Source: an uncultured Kordiimonas sp. (GTDB lineage: Bacteria > Pseudomonadota > Alphaproteobacteria > Sphingomonadales > Kordiimonadaceae). Taken from it: a DNA stretch of 64,000 nt. The notes under the pieces were generated by a model, which searched no databases, was not told the DNA's origin, and saw only the letters and a program-made list of their open reading frames with translations. The position numbers and the translations under genes are program-made. Location: positions 372,001-436,000 of the forward strand of contig CANMRM010000002.1 in the NCBI GenBank assembly GCA_947500295.1. Direction: 5' to 3'. Shown here piece by piece: positions 1 to 7,866 of this stretch; position 1 is the stretch's first letter, and each line of letters starts with the position of its first letter.

Positions 1-168
1 TTTTTGATCGCTGGGGCCGAACATCCGCGCGTTTTTCAGCACTGATGTCCAATGACATTTTATTCTCTTTTCTTTTCACTGCGCACCCACGCAGTTCACT
101 TGCCTTTCTATTAGCATTGATCTGCGGTCATGCCAATCGCCCAGTTTTTCATGTGCATTTCGTCTTTT
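1..168. other. Left-edge stretch without a supported gene
   Basis: No complete gene is seen. An open frame from base 1 ends at the TGA at 43-45 and could be the last 14 codons of a gene lying outside the window, but this is too short to support. Bases 58-80 and 105-180 are T-rich, leading into the LexA-box promoter that follows. Confidence 0.4.
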
Positions 169-183
169 GTTCTTTTTTTGTTC
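169..183. promoter_or_regulatory. LexA (SOS) box 1, upstream of the -35
   Basis: GTTCTTTTTTTGTTC is a perfect match to the alphaproteobacterial LexA consensus GTTC-N7-GTTC. It ends one base before the TTGACT -35 of the small membrane protein gene at 238. A second perfect box lies at 210-224. Confidence 0.8.
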
Positions 184-212
184 TTGACTGCCGCCGTTAA
201 TACAAATAAGAA
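184..212 (+). promoter_or_regulatory. Sigma-70-type promoter between two LexA boxes
   Basis: A -35 TTGACT (184-189) is followed after exactly 17 bases by a -10-like TAAGAA (207-212, three of six consensus positions). The -35 abuts LexA box 1 and the -10 overlaps LexA box 2, so LexA bound to either would block polymerase. The expected start point, near 219, gives a leader of about 20 nt before the ATG at 238. Confidence 0.6.
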
Positions 213-224
213 CAATACAAGAAC
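210..224. promoter_or_regulatory. LexA (SOS) box 2, over the -10
   Basis: GAACAATACAAGAAC is the reverse-orientation form of GTTC-N7-GTTC and a perfect match. It covers the end of the -10 and the likely transcription start. A further GAAC stands at 231-234, but its spacing of 10 does not fit the consensus pitch of 11. Confidence 0.8.
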
Positions 225-237
225 AAGGGGGAACGCG

Positions 238-435
238 ATGACCGCAGCTCACATTACGATTATTTGTCTATTCTTTCTGATGGGCGGCTTTGGCATGGCT
301 GCAATACAGGGTGCCCTTGCAACCATTTTTCGAGGTTATGTTCGCACTGTTGCCAACAAACGACAGTATGGAAATTCGGGTTTTGCGCTCAAATTGAATT
401 CGCTTGAGCCTGCGATAAAAAAACTGTCCAGCTGA
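238..435 (+). CDS. Small SOS-regulated membrane protein (65 aa), unknown function
   Basis: The 65-residue product has one hydrophobic helix at about residues 6-31, with a glycine-rich GGFG patch, followed by a basic, polar tail of about 34 residues (RGYVRTVANKRQYG and onward). I do not recognise a family. The ATG at 238 follows AAGGGGG five bases upstream; an in-frame ATG at 130 lies upstream of the promoter and is not used as the start here. Two perfect LexA boxes flank the promoter, so DNA damage should induce it. Small single-pass SOS proteins in other bacteria (SidA and DidA in Caulobacter, YneA in Bacillus) inhibit division; a similar role here is inference from size, topology and regulation, not homology. 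Confidence 0.65.
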   Translation: MTAAHITIICLFFLMGGFGMAAIQGALATIFRGYVRTVANKRQYGNSGFALKLNSLEPAIKKLSS

Positions 436-858
436 TAGACGGCCCTGTTTTTTTAGCGGTCTTTAAAGCTTCGAATAGAAATGCCATTTCGGCTTTTTTC
501 AAGTATGCAGATAGACAAAGTAAAGGCGCGGGTCACACCATATATGGCATAGACACCGCGCCTATTCCGAGCGAAACCCCCAGGTGAAGCCCGGTACCAG
601 ATTTTCGTAGGCGGCAGCAATTTCTCGCGCCTGCTAGCTGGTGTCACCTCCCCAAGTTAACCAGCCAAAGTCCTACTTCATCTGATGGAGTGCCATCGAA
701 CTGGATTCGCCCGCTCATGTCAAGTTTCGTTCATAAAAAATTAACAAAACGACAATGTTGAAGATCAAACTGTGACTTTTTTGCGTCGGACGCGCTGCTG
801 GAATGCATCACCGGGTGATGACGCACTCCATGACAGTTTGTGGCGAGGACGAAATTGG
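436..858. other. Intergenic region with a structured GC-rich block
   Basis: I find no convincing gene. Bases 514-551 can fold as a hairpin with arms GGCGCGG and CCGCGCC. Read on the minus strand, GACACC near 635 can pair with GGTGTC near 545 to enclose about 90 bases with further short stems (AGGCG/CGCCT). The plus strand also contains CACCTCCCC (637-645), an anti-Shine-Dalgarno-like tract seen in some alphaproteobacterial sRNAs. It does not match tmRNA, SRP RNA or RNase P RNA as I know them. The rest (660-858) shows nothing. Confidence 0.3.
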
Positions 859-1668
859 TCAGCCAACAGGCTCGCCCTGATACTCCGAAACCCGGCAATA
901 TTGATCAGGGCTAATACGCTTGATGCGGCTGCATAGTGCGTCGGCTTCCTGTTCATTGATAAGTGGCCCGGCTACCAGACGCATAAACGTCCCTATTCCC
1001 TCCTGACTTTGCACATACAGGAGAGGTGTAAGGCCCTGCAGGTCGCCGGCAAAAGTTTGGGCCAGGTTGCTCCATCCACTGCTGACCTGATCACGGCTGC
1101 GGAATGACGCCAGATGCACACCAAAGAATGCTTCTTCGGTCGGCTCGACATTCCCGACGGGCGTCGAGTCCGCTTCAACTGCCGGATTTGCGTCTGCCGC
1201 AGTTTCGGCCCTGCCCGTTGGCGCAGCTTCTGCGACAAAAGCGGGCTCGCTGGCGTCCGCCATTTCCACCGAAAACAGTCTGTTTTCAAGTTTCTTCAGC
1301 TGATCCCTAATGACCGAAACGTCATTGCGAACGCGATTGACGGAGGCTTCAACCTGCGGATCCTTTTCAACTGTTGCCACCTTAGAGCCCATAGCTGCAA
1401 GTTGCGCTTCCTGGGCACGAACATGCTGAACAAGTTCAACATAAAGCCGCTCAAGGGCGTTGAACCGGTCTCTCAGTTCCCTGTGGTCTTCAGACACAAC
1501 GCCGACATCCTGCGCAAGGGCCTGCTGGCGTGCCTCAACAAAGACCTCTTCGCCTTGCCACATGCTTTGGCTGGCGCAGGCTGACAGGCTTACCATTAAA
1601 CCGGCGAGCAAACATGTCCGGATTGCTTTGCCTGGTAACATGACATTTTTGTGGGGCATATGAACCAT
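859..1668 (-). CDS. SPOR-domain lipoprotein
   Basis: The 269-residue protein starts with a lipoprotein signal peptide ending in LSAC, so Cys at about residue 31 is probably lipidated and the protein anchored in the envelope. A coiled-coil-like stretch follows (residues about 45-135, charged and Leu-rich), then an Ala/Glu-rich linker, then a C-terminal domain of about 75 residues (FFGVHLASFRSRDQV onward) that resembles SPOR, the module that binds denuded septal glycan. The start is supported by AGGTCGG upstream. It sits upstream of nothing obvious and runs in the same direction as pssA-psd. A role in division or envelope maintenance is inference from the domain. Confidence 0.7.
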   Translation of the reverse strand: MVHMPHKNVMLPGKAIRTCLLAGLMVSLSACASQSMWQGEEVFVEARQQALAQDVGVVSEDHRELRDRFNALERLYVELVQHVRAQEAQLAAMGSKVATVEKDPQVEASVNRVRNDVSVIRDQLKKLENRLFSVEMADASEPAFVAEAAPTGRAETAADANPAVEADSTPVGNVEPTEEAFFGVHLASFRSRDQVSSGWSNLAQTFAGDLQGLTPLLYVQSQEGIGTFMRLVAGPLINEQEADALCSRIKRISPDQYCRVSEYQGEPVG

Positions 1669-1795
1669 CTTGCCGACCTTTCTTGGCTTTTAACCCTTTG
1701 TTTTTGCAGCATTGCCGGTCCGCAGCACTGCCAGAAACAAATTTCATGAGTTTTATAAGCAAGAGAAGTGCCAAGAAGCCACCGAGCGGGAAAGC

Positions 1796-2542
1796 TTACT
1801 TGCGACGCTCATCCCGGATAGCGAGACGACGGCGGAAGCCGAAGTATGTGAAGGGCAGGCTTACCAAATAGAATAAGCCAATACCGAACATTACGGCCCA
1901 TGTGCGCACAAACAAGCCCGCGAGTACAACACCGATGACCAGCATTACGGGCACAAAGTAGGTGCGGCGAACACGCAGTGCCTTGACCGAGATCGTTGGG
2001 ATTGTCGAAACGATAAGCAACGAAATCACGACGACAAATCCGGCAACCAGAAAACTCTGGTCACGTACCAGACTATCAACGAGTGCAAGGTCCAGCATCA
2101 TAGGCATCAACAACAGTCCTGCGCCCATGGGCGCAGGTACGCCGGTCAGGTAGCCCAAACGCTTGCGTGGCTCTTCCTCATCATCAAGACGGGCGTTAAA
2201 TCGTGCCAGCCTAAGTGCCATGGCCGTTGCATAGATGAGGGCAACGGCCCAGCCCAGTCGGTCAAGCTCCTGCAGTGTCCAGAGATATAGAATGACGGCC
2301 GGGGCAACGCCAAAGGAAACAACGTCGGAAAGACTATCGAGTTCGGCTCCAAACTTACTGGTACTTTTCAGAAGGCGTGCAACCGTACCGTCCAGGCCGT
2401 CAAAAATGCCGGCCAGCGCTATAGCGGCAACCGCAAGCTCCCATTTACCGGCCAGCGCAAACCTGATCGACGTCACACCTGCCATGAAGGCACAAAGAGT
2501 GACCACATTGGGCAGGATCGTCCGTATAGAGATAGCACGCAT
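1796..2542 (-). CDS. pssA: CDP-diacylglycerol-serine O-phosphatidyltransferase
   Basis: This integral membrane enzyme joins CDP-diacylglycerol and serine to give phosphatidylserine. The 248-residue protein carries the full CDP-alcohol phosphatidyltransferase signature: D51-G52, A55-R56, G65, D69 and D73 in the expected DG-x2-AR-x8-G-x3-D-x3-D spacing. Several hydrophobic helices follow, and the C-terminus is basic (RRRLAIRDERRK). It lies 33 bp downstream of psd on the same strand; the pair makes phosphatidylethanolamine, so substrate specificity for serine is well supported by context. Confidence 0.93.
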   Translation of the reverse strand: MRAISIRTILPNVVTLCAFMAGVTSIRFALAGKWELAVAAIALAGIFDGLDGTVARLLKSTSKFGAELDSLSDVVSFGVAPAVILYLWTLQELDRLGWAVALIYATAMALRLARFNARLDDEEEPRKRLGYLTGVPAPMGAGLLLMPMMLDLALVDSLVRDQSFLVAGFVVVISLLIVSTIPTISVKALRVRRTYFVPVMLVIGVVLAGLFVRTWAVMFGIGLFYLVSLPFTYFGFRRRLAIRDERRK

Positions 2543-2575
2543 GATTGGGTGTCCCCGACTACTTCCAGAACGAAG

Positions 2576-3238
2576 CTATCTTTTTCTGGCAATGATTGTT
2601 TCGCCGCCGATCATGGTCTGCCCGACCTCGACAGTGGCTTCGAGACCCTCATCAAGATAAATATCTGTGCGACTGCCAAATCGAATCAGTCCAAACCGGT
2701 CCCCGCGTTCGACGTCGTCGCCCTCTTTTAAATCGCAGAGAATTCGACGCGCCACCAGCCCCGCAACCTGTGCGAACGCGATGTCGTGCCCGTCTACCGT
2801 TTTCATCCTGACGAGCTGTCGCTCGTTTTCTTCGCTGGCTTCAAGCGCCGCCGCATTCAGGTATTTACCAGGCACATAGGCCAGACCGGTGATTTTGCCT
2901 GCTGCAGGCACGCGGTTGACGTGTACATTGAAGACAGACAAAAATATCGAAACACGAGTGCGCGGTTTGTCCCCCATGCCAAGTTCTGCAGGCGGAATGG
3001 CATCCATCACCGCACAAACAGTACCGTCAGCAGGACTGACTAGAACGCCCTCTTCCTGTGGCACCACCCGGTTTGGATCCCTGAAAAAATAGATACACCA
3101 GGCGGTCAGCACGATGCCTACCCAACCAAGGAACGGCGCCACGAAATAATAAAGTAACAAAGAAACCGCAAAAAATATTGCGATGTAAGTATGGCCCTCT
3201 TTGTGAATGGGCGTCATGACAACGTCTGTCGCTTTCAT
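2576..3238 (-). CDS. psd: Phosphatidylserine decarboxylase proenzyme
   Basis: It decarboxylates phosphatidylserine to phosphatidylethanolamine. The protein is of the short bacterial class (220 aa from the ATG at 3238, which has AAAGG eight or nine bases upstream; a longer reading from 3292 is less likely). Two hydrophobic helices lie near residues 15-50. The C-terminal GS pair in LIRFGSRTDIYL is the expected self-cleavage site that yields the pyruvoyl prosthetic group. It is transcribed first, then pssA. A CtrA-like box lies about 130 bp upstream, in the gap shared with the divergent gene at 3439. Confidence 0.93.
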   Translation of the reverse strand: MKATDVVMTPIHKEGHTYIAIFFAVSLLLYYFVAPFLGWVGIVLTAWCIYFFRDPNRVVPQEEGVLVSPADGTVCAVMDAIPPAELGMGDKPRTRVSIFLSVFNVHVNRVPAAGKITGLAYVPGKYLNAAALEASEENERQLVRMKTVDGHDIAFAQVAGLVARRILCDLKEGDDVERGDRFGLIRFGSRTDIYLDEGLEATVEVGQTMIGGETIIARKR

Positions 3239-3367
3239 GAAATATACCTTTAACTGGCGGCATCTAGCCGCAATACATGATTGCGCACACACTGGCGACT
3301 TTAGGCTCGCAGGTCAAGATTTGGCAGCCATAAGCTTCGGGTATTAGGGCATATTTTATTGGATATT

Positions 3368-3383
3368 GTTAACCCTTGTTTAA
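3368..3383. promoter_or_regulatory. CtrA-like binding site
   Basis: On the minus strand the sequence reads TTAAACAAGGGTTAAC, a full match to the CtrA consensus TTAA-N7-TTAAC. It lies 56 bp before the gene at 3439 and 130 bp before psd, so either could be under CtrA. The upstream kinase of that pathway, CckA, is encoded in this window at 13.2-15.6 kb. Confidence 0.6.
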
Positions 3384-3438
3384 GGCCGCCGCGCGATGCT
3401 GGTGGTGCATGGGGGTGCAATGATATTTCGGTTGGCAG

Positions 3439-3864
3439 ATGTCTATGAGGCTCCAAGATACAATTGACAAAGTGAACAGCCAGCTCAAAGCGCTGGAAGA
3501 CCGGCAATTTGATCAGCTGTCATTCGATTGGGAAGATATTCGTTTCAGTGCAGTCTCTGAAGAAAGCGCGGACGGCTCTGCCCAGATCCGGATCAGCGCC
3601 GATTTGGGCCGCCTGTATTTCACCGTTGAAAACGCGGCTCATCGCGCAGCAGCCATTGAGAGGCTGTACGCCAACAATCGGGCCATTGATGGCGCCTATT
3701 CGGTAGACAACAATGGCAATGTGCTTTTTCAGTGTCTGACCAAGACGCCTCGCAAAATGCTGGGCAATGACCTGCTGGTTGCTCTAACGACAATTATTTT
3801 GCAAACTGAAGCACACTTACGCACACTCAAATCTCATCTCAAGCCAACGCAATTGGCAGCCTGA
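3439..3864 (+). CDS. Conserved-looking protein of unknown function (141 aa)
   Basis: I do not recognise the family. The protein has no signal peptide or membrane helix and looks soluble and mixed alpha/beta: a short N-terminal helix (LQDTIDKVNSQLKALEDR), strands around residues 35-65, and a Leu-rich C-terminal helix (LLVALTTIILQTEAHLRTL). The closest general resemblance is to small chaperone-fold proteins of the YbjN/type III chaperone kind, but this is weak. A near-perfect CtrA-like site stands 56 bp upstream, which suggests cell-cycle-timed expression. Initiation could be at 3439 or at the second ATG, 3445; neither has a strong ribosome site. Confidence 0.6.
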   Translation: MSMRLQDTIDKVNSQLKALEDRQFDQLSFDWEDIRFSAVSEESADGSAQIRISADLGRLYFTVENAAHRAAAIERLYANNRAIDGAYSVDNNGNVLFQCLTKTPRKMLGNDLLVALTTIILQTEAHLRTLKSHLKPTQLAA

Positions 3865-3887
3865 ACACACCGTACCAATCAACGAGA

Positions 3888-4898
3888 TCAGCTCTTGGGT
3901 GGTAGTTTAAATACTTGCCCAGGATAGATGAGATCCGGATCAGCGATTTGCTCGCTGTTTTCCCCGAAAATCAATGTGTAGCGAACACCCGAGCCATAAA
4001 GCTGGCGTGCAATCTGCCATAGGGTATTGCCAGGCCGCACAAACACGCCGCCTTCCGCCAGGCTTTGATCTATGGGTTCGCCAGTATTGAAGGGTTGCTC
4101 AACCCTTAACTGCACCTGCCCGTCCCCTACGGTCTGGTCCACCCGGACAATATGATTTCCGGGCGTCAGGCTGTCGCCGGCAACTGCAATGCTCCACCTT
4201 CCAGCATCATCGGCGCGCGCACTATCTATATAGGTGCCGTCAAGGTAGAGCCGTACATCTACTCGCGGCAGCGACCTCCCCGTGATTACAGCACCCGACC
4301 CGGCACCATAATCAACGGTATCAACACTCAGGCTTTCTCCAACCTCGGCATATGCAGCAACCCCAGGCTGTTGCAACACCTGGCTCGCCCCTTCGCCGTC
4401 TTTTGGCGTCAGCACGGCCACGACGCCATTTTGACGGCGTTCAACAAATCTGTCGGTCTCACGCTCCGGCACCGAGACAACAACAACTTTGTCTGCTTCG
4501 CTCGGCTCCTGTGTGTCTTTGTCAATTGCTCTGAGGTTAAGCTCCACAGATCCCGCTTCCAATGGCTCATCAAGAATGATGACCCACTCTCCATCTTCGT
4601 TGGCAACCACCTCCGCAATCTTCTCGCCATTGGCAAACAAGGCAACTTCGGCGCCGGGTGCCATGCGACCGGCAATAACGCCGGTACCGCCACGGGAAAT
4701 TCTCACCAAATCAAATTCGGGGGAGACAGACGAATCATCGGGAACATCCGCAACCTGCTCAACAACTTCGTCTTCAGGTACCGACACATCGGCATTGTCA
4801 CCGGAAAAAAGATACACGAGCACCAACGCCAGTCCTAAGACTACAACAAAAAACGCAATTAGATTGTTTCTTGCAGACGCATTTGCCAGCAGGGCCAT
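3888..4898 (-). CDS. LysM-domain membrane-anchored protein
   Basis: The 336-residue protein has an N-terminal helix (about 13-31) ending in a short acidic segment, so it should be anchored in the inner membrane with the bulk in the periplasm. Two Ig-like repeats follow (about 60-140 and 195-265), recognisable as paired VxGRxxP/VxGRMAP segments. A C-terminal LysM module begins at VRPGNTLWQIARQLYG and ends at YPGQVFKLP, the usual peptidoglycan-binding fold. This layout resembles LysM/Big-domain proteins common in alphaproteobacteria; the physiological role is unknown. Confidence 0.8.
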   Translation of the reverse strand: MALLANASARNNLIAFFVVVLGLALVLVYLFSGDNADVSVPEDEVVEQVADVPDDSSVSPEFDLVRISRGGTGVIAGRMAPGAEVALFANGEKIAEVVANEDGEWVIILDEPLEAGSVELNLRAIDKDTQEPSEADKVVVVSVPERETDRFVERRQNGVVAVLTPKDGEGASQVLQQPGVAAYAEVGESLSVDTVDYGAGSGAVITGRSLPRVDVRLYLDGTYIDSARADDAGRWSIAVAGDSLTPGNHIVRVDQTVGDGQVQLRVEQPFNTGEPIDQSLAEGGVFVRPGNTLWQIARQLYGSGVRYTLIFGENSEQIADPDLIYPGQVFKLPPKS

Positions 4899-5050
4899 AT
4901 TGTCTCACTACTTACAAAGGGCGAGCGCTGTCGTCGGCTCTTTACCCGGTTTCCTTCAACTCTTAACAATCCGGTCGTTATTATTATAGATAAATTTATC
5001 ATAATCGTGTCAAAAGTTTGACTGCTATCACGCATGACAGGGAGATTTTT

Positions 5051-5641
5051 ATGAAGACCGCTGCAACCATCAAAACAGTTTGCGTCTATTGCGGCTCAAG
5101 AATGGGCAACAAGGTACTATACCAAAAGCAGGCTGAAGAAATGGGATCTCTGATCGCGGATGCTGGCCTTGCCCTGGTATATGGTGCAGGCAGCATTGGC
5201 TTGATGGGCGTGGTCGCCCGGTCTGCAAAAGACAGTGGAGCCGACGTGATTGGCATTATTCCTTCACATCTGGACGATGTGGAGATAACGCAGGAAGGAC
5301 TGGCGGAACTGCATGTTACAGATGATATGCACCAGCGAAAAAAACTGATGTTTGAGCGCTCAGATGCTTTCATTGTTTTACCGGGTGGCCTGGGCACTCT
5401 GGATGAGACCCTTGAAATGATGACTTGGGCGCAGCTCAACCTGCACGAAAAACCCATCATCATTGTCAACAGTAACAACTATTGGTCGCCATTGCTGGAG
5501 TTGGTCGATCATGTCGTAACTGACGGCTTCGCGGCGCCTGAAAACGCAAGCCTGCTGACGGTGGCTGAAACACCTGCAGGTGCGATTGATCTCATCAAAA
5601 ATATCAACGACCAGAAGAGAGTTGCCGGGCTCTCCAGCTGA
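5051..5641 (+). CDS. LOG-family (TIGR00730) phosphoribohydrolase
   Basis: The 196-residue Rossmann-fold protein carries the LOG family hallmarks: VYCGSRMG near the N-terminus, GSIGLMG in the nucleotide loop, and PGGLGTLDE in the middle. Family members hydrolyse nucleoside 5'-monophosphates such as cytokinin riboside 5'-monophosphate to base and ribose 5-phosphate. The natural substrate in bacteria like this one is uncertain. The ATG at 5051 has GGGAG seven bases upstream, so a TTG at 5018 is not preferred. It stands alone, 140 bp before icd. Confidence 0.85.
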   Translation: MKTAATIKTVCVYCGSRMGNKVLYQKQAEEMGSLIADAGLALVYGAGSIGLMGVVARSAKDSGADVIGIIPSHLDDVEITQEGLAELHVTDDMHQRKKLMFERSDAFIVLPGGLGTLDETLEMMTWAQLNLHEKPIIIVNSNNYWSPLLELVDHVVTDGFAAPENASLLTVAETPAGAIDLIKNINDQKRVAGLSS

Positions 5642-5784
5642 CCTATAATTATGACAAATTCGGTCAGTTTGTTCTTCAACAATGAAGGGCAAAATGCTAG
5701 GGTGCGCCCAAATTATCTGACAGGGTCAGTCTGACCGCGTTTTCCTAACATTCGAGACACTGAACAAAAAGACTTGAGGGACAC

Positions 5785-6999
5785 ATGAGTAAAATAGCAG
5801 TTAAAAATCCAATCGTTGAAATCGACGGTGATGAAATGACCCGCATTATCTGGCAATGGATCCGGGAACGTTTGATCCAGCCCTATATGGATGTCGACCT
5901 GCTATATTATGACCTTTCCGTTGAGAAGCGCGACGAAACTGATGACCAGATCACCATTGATGCCGCAAATGCCATTAAAGAGCATGGTGTTGGCGTAAAA
6001 TGCGCGACCATCACACCAGACGAACAGCGTGTTGAAGAATTTGACCTCAAAAAAATGTGGCGCAGCCCAAACGGCACAATCCGCAACATCCTGGGCGGAA
6101 CCGTGTTTCGTGAACCAATCATTATCAAAAACGTGCCACGCCTTGTTCCAGGCTGGACACAACCAATCGTAATTGGTCGTCACGCATTTGGTGATCAGTA
6201 TCGCGCAACTGATTTTCTCGTGCCTGGTGCTGGCAAGCTAACCATGAAATTCGAACCCGCAGATGGTGGAGAAGCCATCGAAAAGGAAGTCTATGAGTTC
6301 GCCGACTCTGGCATTGCCATGGGCATGTATAACCTGGACGAAAGCATTCGTGATTTTGCCCGCGCCTGTATGAATTATGGCCTCGCTCGCAAATGGCCGG
6401 TTTATCTCTCGACCAAAAATACGATTTTGAAAGCGTATGACGGTCGTTTCAAAGACCTGTTCGCCGAAGTGTTCGAAACCGAATTCGAGGCAAAATTCAA
6501 AGACGCTGGTGTCACATACGAACACCGCCTGATTGACGACATGGTCGCTTGCGCACTGAAATGGGCTGGTGGATTTGTTTGGGCTTGTAAAAACTACGAC
6601 GGTGACGTTCAGTCAGACACTGTAGCTCAAGGCTTCGGGTCTCTCGGCCTGATGACGTCTGTGCTGATGACACCGGATGGAAAAACTGTCGAGGCCGAAG
6701 CAGCCCACGGCACCGTTACTCGTCACTATCGCCAACACCAGGAAGGCAAGGAAACCTCCACCAATCCAATAGCGTCGATCTTCGCCTGGACACGGGGTCT
6801 GAAGTATCGCGGCATGATGGACAATACACCTGAGGTAACCGAGTTTGCTGAACTGATTGAGAAAACCTGCATCGAGACCGTTGAAAAAGGGTCCATGACC
6901 AAAGACCTGGCGCTCCTGATTGGTCCGAACCAGAGCTGGATGACCACGGGTCAGTTCTTCGACAAGATTGACTCGAATCTGAAAGATCGGATGGCTTAA
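5785..6999 (+). CDS. icd: Isocitrate dehydrogenase, NADP-dependent
   Basis: It oxidatively decarboxylates isocitrate to 2-oxoglutarate in the TCA cycle, making NADPH. The 404-residue length and the sequence ([13 protein letters not shown] at the N-terminus, [34 protein letters not shown] for substrate binding, [14 protein letters not shown] near the NADP site) mark the homodimeric eukaryote-like class typical of alphaproteobacteria rather than the E. coli class. GAGGGAC precedes the ATG. A strong terminator with a TTCG loop follows immediately. Confidence 0.96.
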   Translation: MSKIAVKNPIVEIDGDEMTRIIWQWIRERLIQPYMDVDLLYYDLSVEKRDETDDQITIDAANAIKEHGVGVKCATITPDEQRVEEFDLKKMWRSPNGTIRNILGGTVFREPIIIKNVPRLVPGWTQPIVIGRHAFGDQYRATDFLVPGAGKLTMKFEPADGGEAIEKEVYEFADSGIAMGMYNLDESIRDFARACMNYGLARKWPVYLSTKNTILKAYDGRFKDLFAEVFETEFEAKFKDAGVTYEHRLIDDMVACALKWAGGFVWACKNYDGDVQSDTVAQGFGSLGLMTSVLMTPDGKTVEAEAAHGTVTRHYRQHQEGKETSTNPIASIFAWTRGLKYRGMMDNTPEVTEFAELIEKTCIETVEKGSMTKDLALLIGPNQSWMTTGQFFDKIDSNLKDRMA

Positions 7000-7022
7000 C
7001 TGCTCCCGAAGAAAAAAATACG

Positions 7023-7050
7023 AAAGCCAACTGTTCGCAGATGGCTTTTT
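7023..7050 (+). terminator. Rho-independent terminator of icd
   Basis: AAAGCCA pairs with TGGCTTT, with an inner CTG/CAG pair closing a TTCG tetraloop, then TTTTT. It overlaps the stop codon of the convergent gene at 7049, which has no separate terminator of its own. Confidence 0.85.
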
Positions 7051-7807
7051 AGTTTGGTGTAGTATGGCCTACTGGGATAATCGCAGCGTTTATTGCCTCC
7101 ATTATTTCCTGCTGAATTCGACTGGTACAGATTATGCTGACCGTCTGAGGCGGACGCATGCCAGCAATGGATAGCACCGCAAGGTTACTCAGGTCATCTT
7201 TGGTTTGCAGGTATTCAACTTGTTCTGCGCTCATGGGCGCATAATGAACCCTGCCTCTGGCAACCATCCTTGCAAGTTCGGTGTCCGTGCCACTCAAAAT
7301 GATATGTCTTGACGAAAACAATCCCTGATTGACACCGGTGTAATCCACGTCACTCAAAAATGCACCTCGCAGGCTCTCGTCCCGAATGACCTCATCCACG
7401 TTTGAGAAACGGGAAAACAATGCACTATCTTCTCGCCGAATTGCCAATACAGAGCCTCTAAACCAGCTGATTGGCTTTGATGCTATAATCTCTTCCATAT
7501 CAGCATAAATTTTATTGTAGCCAGGGGCACAACCAGGCGCTTCTCCAAACCGAACTGCTCGAAGAAGCCGTCTGAAAGTCACCTCCTGCCAATGGATTTC
7601 AAAGCCGGCTCTGGATGCAATGTCTTTTGCCTTGTCCGCCACAGTGCCCCTCACCACCCCGTTATCGTTGAAGACAAAGGGTGGATAGTCTTCATGATAG
7701 AACTTGATGGTATGCTTTGTTGGAGGCCTGTCTTCTGACTGCGCACTTGCAATACTGGCCGCCAAAAGTACCCATGCCAAAATAGCTAATGTATTGTTTA
7801 CAGACAA
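7049..7807 (-). CDS. Periplasmic solute-binding protein, SBP_bac_3 type
   Basis: A cleavable signal peptide (about residues 1-22, ending ASA-Q) is followed by a two-lobed family 3 binding domain: FYHEDYPPFVFNDNG at the start of the mature protein, GTVADKAKDIASRAGF for the first lobe and the closing FLSDVDYTGVNQG region. Such domains bind amino acids or related small molecules. No permease, ATPase, kinase or cyclase gene is adjacent, so it is an orphan, like many PctA-like or signalling SBPs. The ligand is unknown. The TGG-rich leader near 7830 shows no clear ribosome site. Confidence 0.75.
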   Translation of the reverse strand: MSVNNTLAILAWVLLAASIASAQSEDRPPTKHTIKFYHEDYPPFVFNDNGVVRGTVADKAKDIASRAGFEIHWQEVTFRRLLRAVRFGEAPGCAPGYNKIYADMEEIIASKPISWFRGSVLAIRREDSALFSRFSNVDEVIRDESLRGAFLSDVDYTGVNQGLFSSRHIILSGTDTELARMVARGRVHYAPMSAEQVEYLQTKDDLSNLAVLSIAGMRPPQTVSIICTSRIQQEIMEAINAAIIPVGHTTPN

Positions 7808-7866
7808 TGTTTGGTGGTTTCCCTAGCCCCCACCAAAACAATATTGGGCAGCGGTAAACAAACTCT

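Noticed and set aside
1-45. Possible C-terminal tail of an upstream gene
   Set aside because: Only 14 open codons from the window edge; not enough to support a coding region.
436-660. tmRNA, SRP RNA, 6S RNA or RNase P RNA
   Set aside because: No GGAAG-type SRP tetraloop region, no tmRNA tag, and no 6S-like or RNase P-like conserved blocks that I can recognise; kept only as an unassigned structure.
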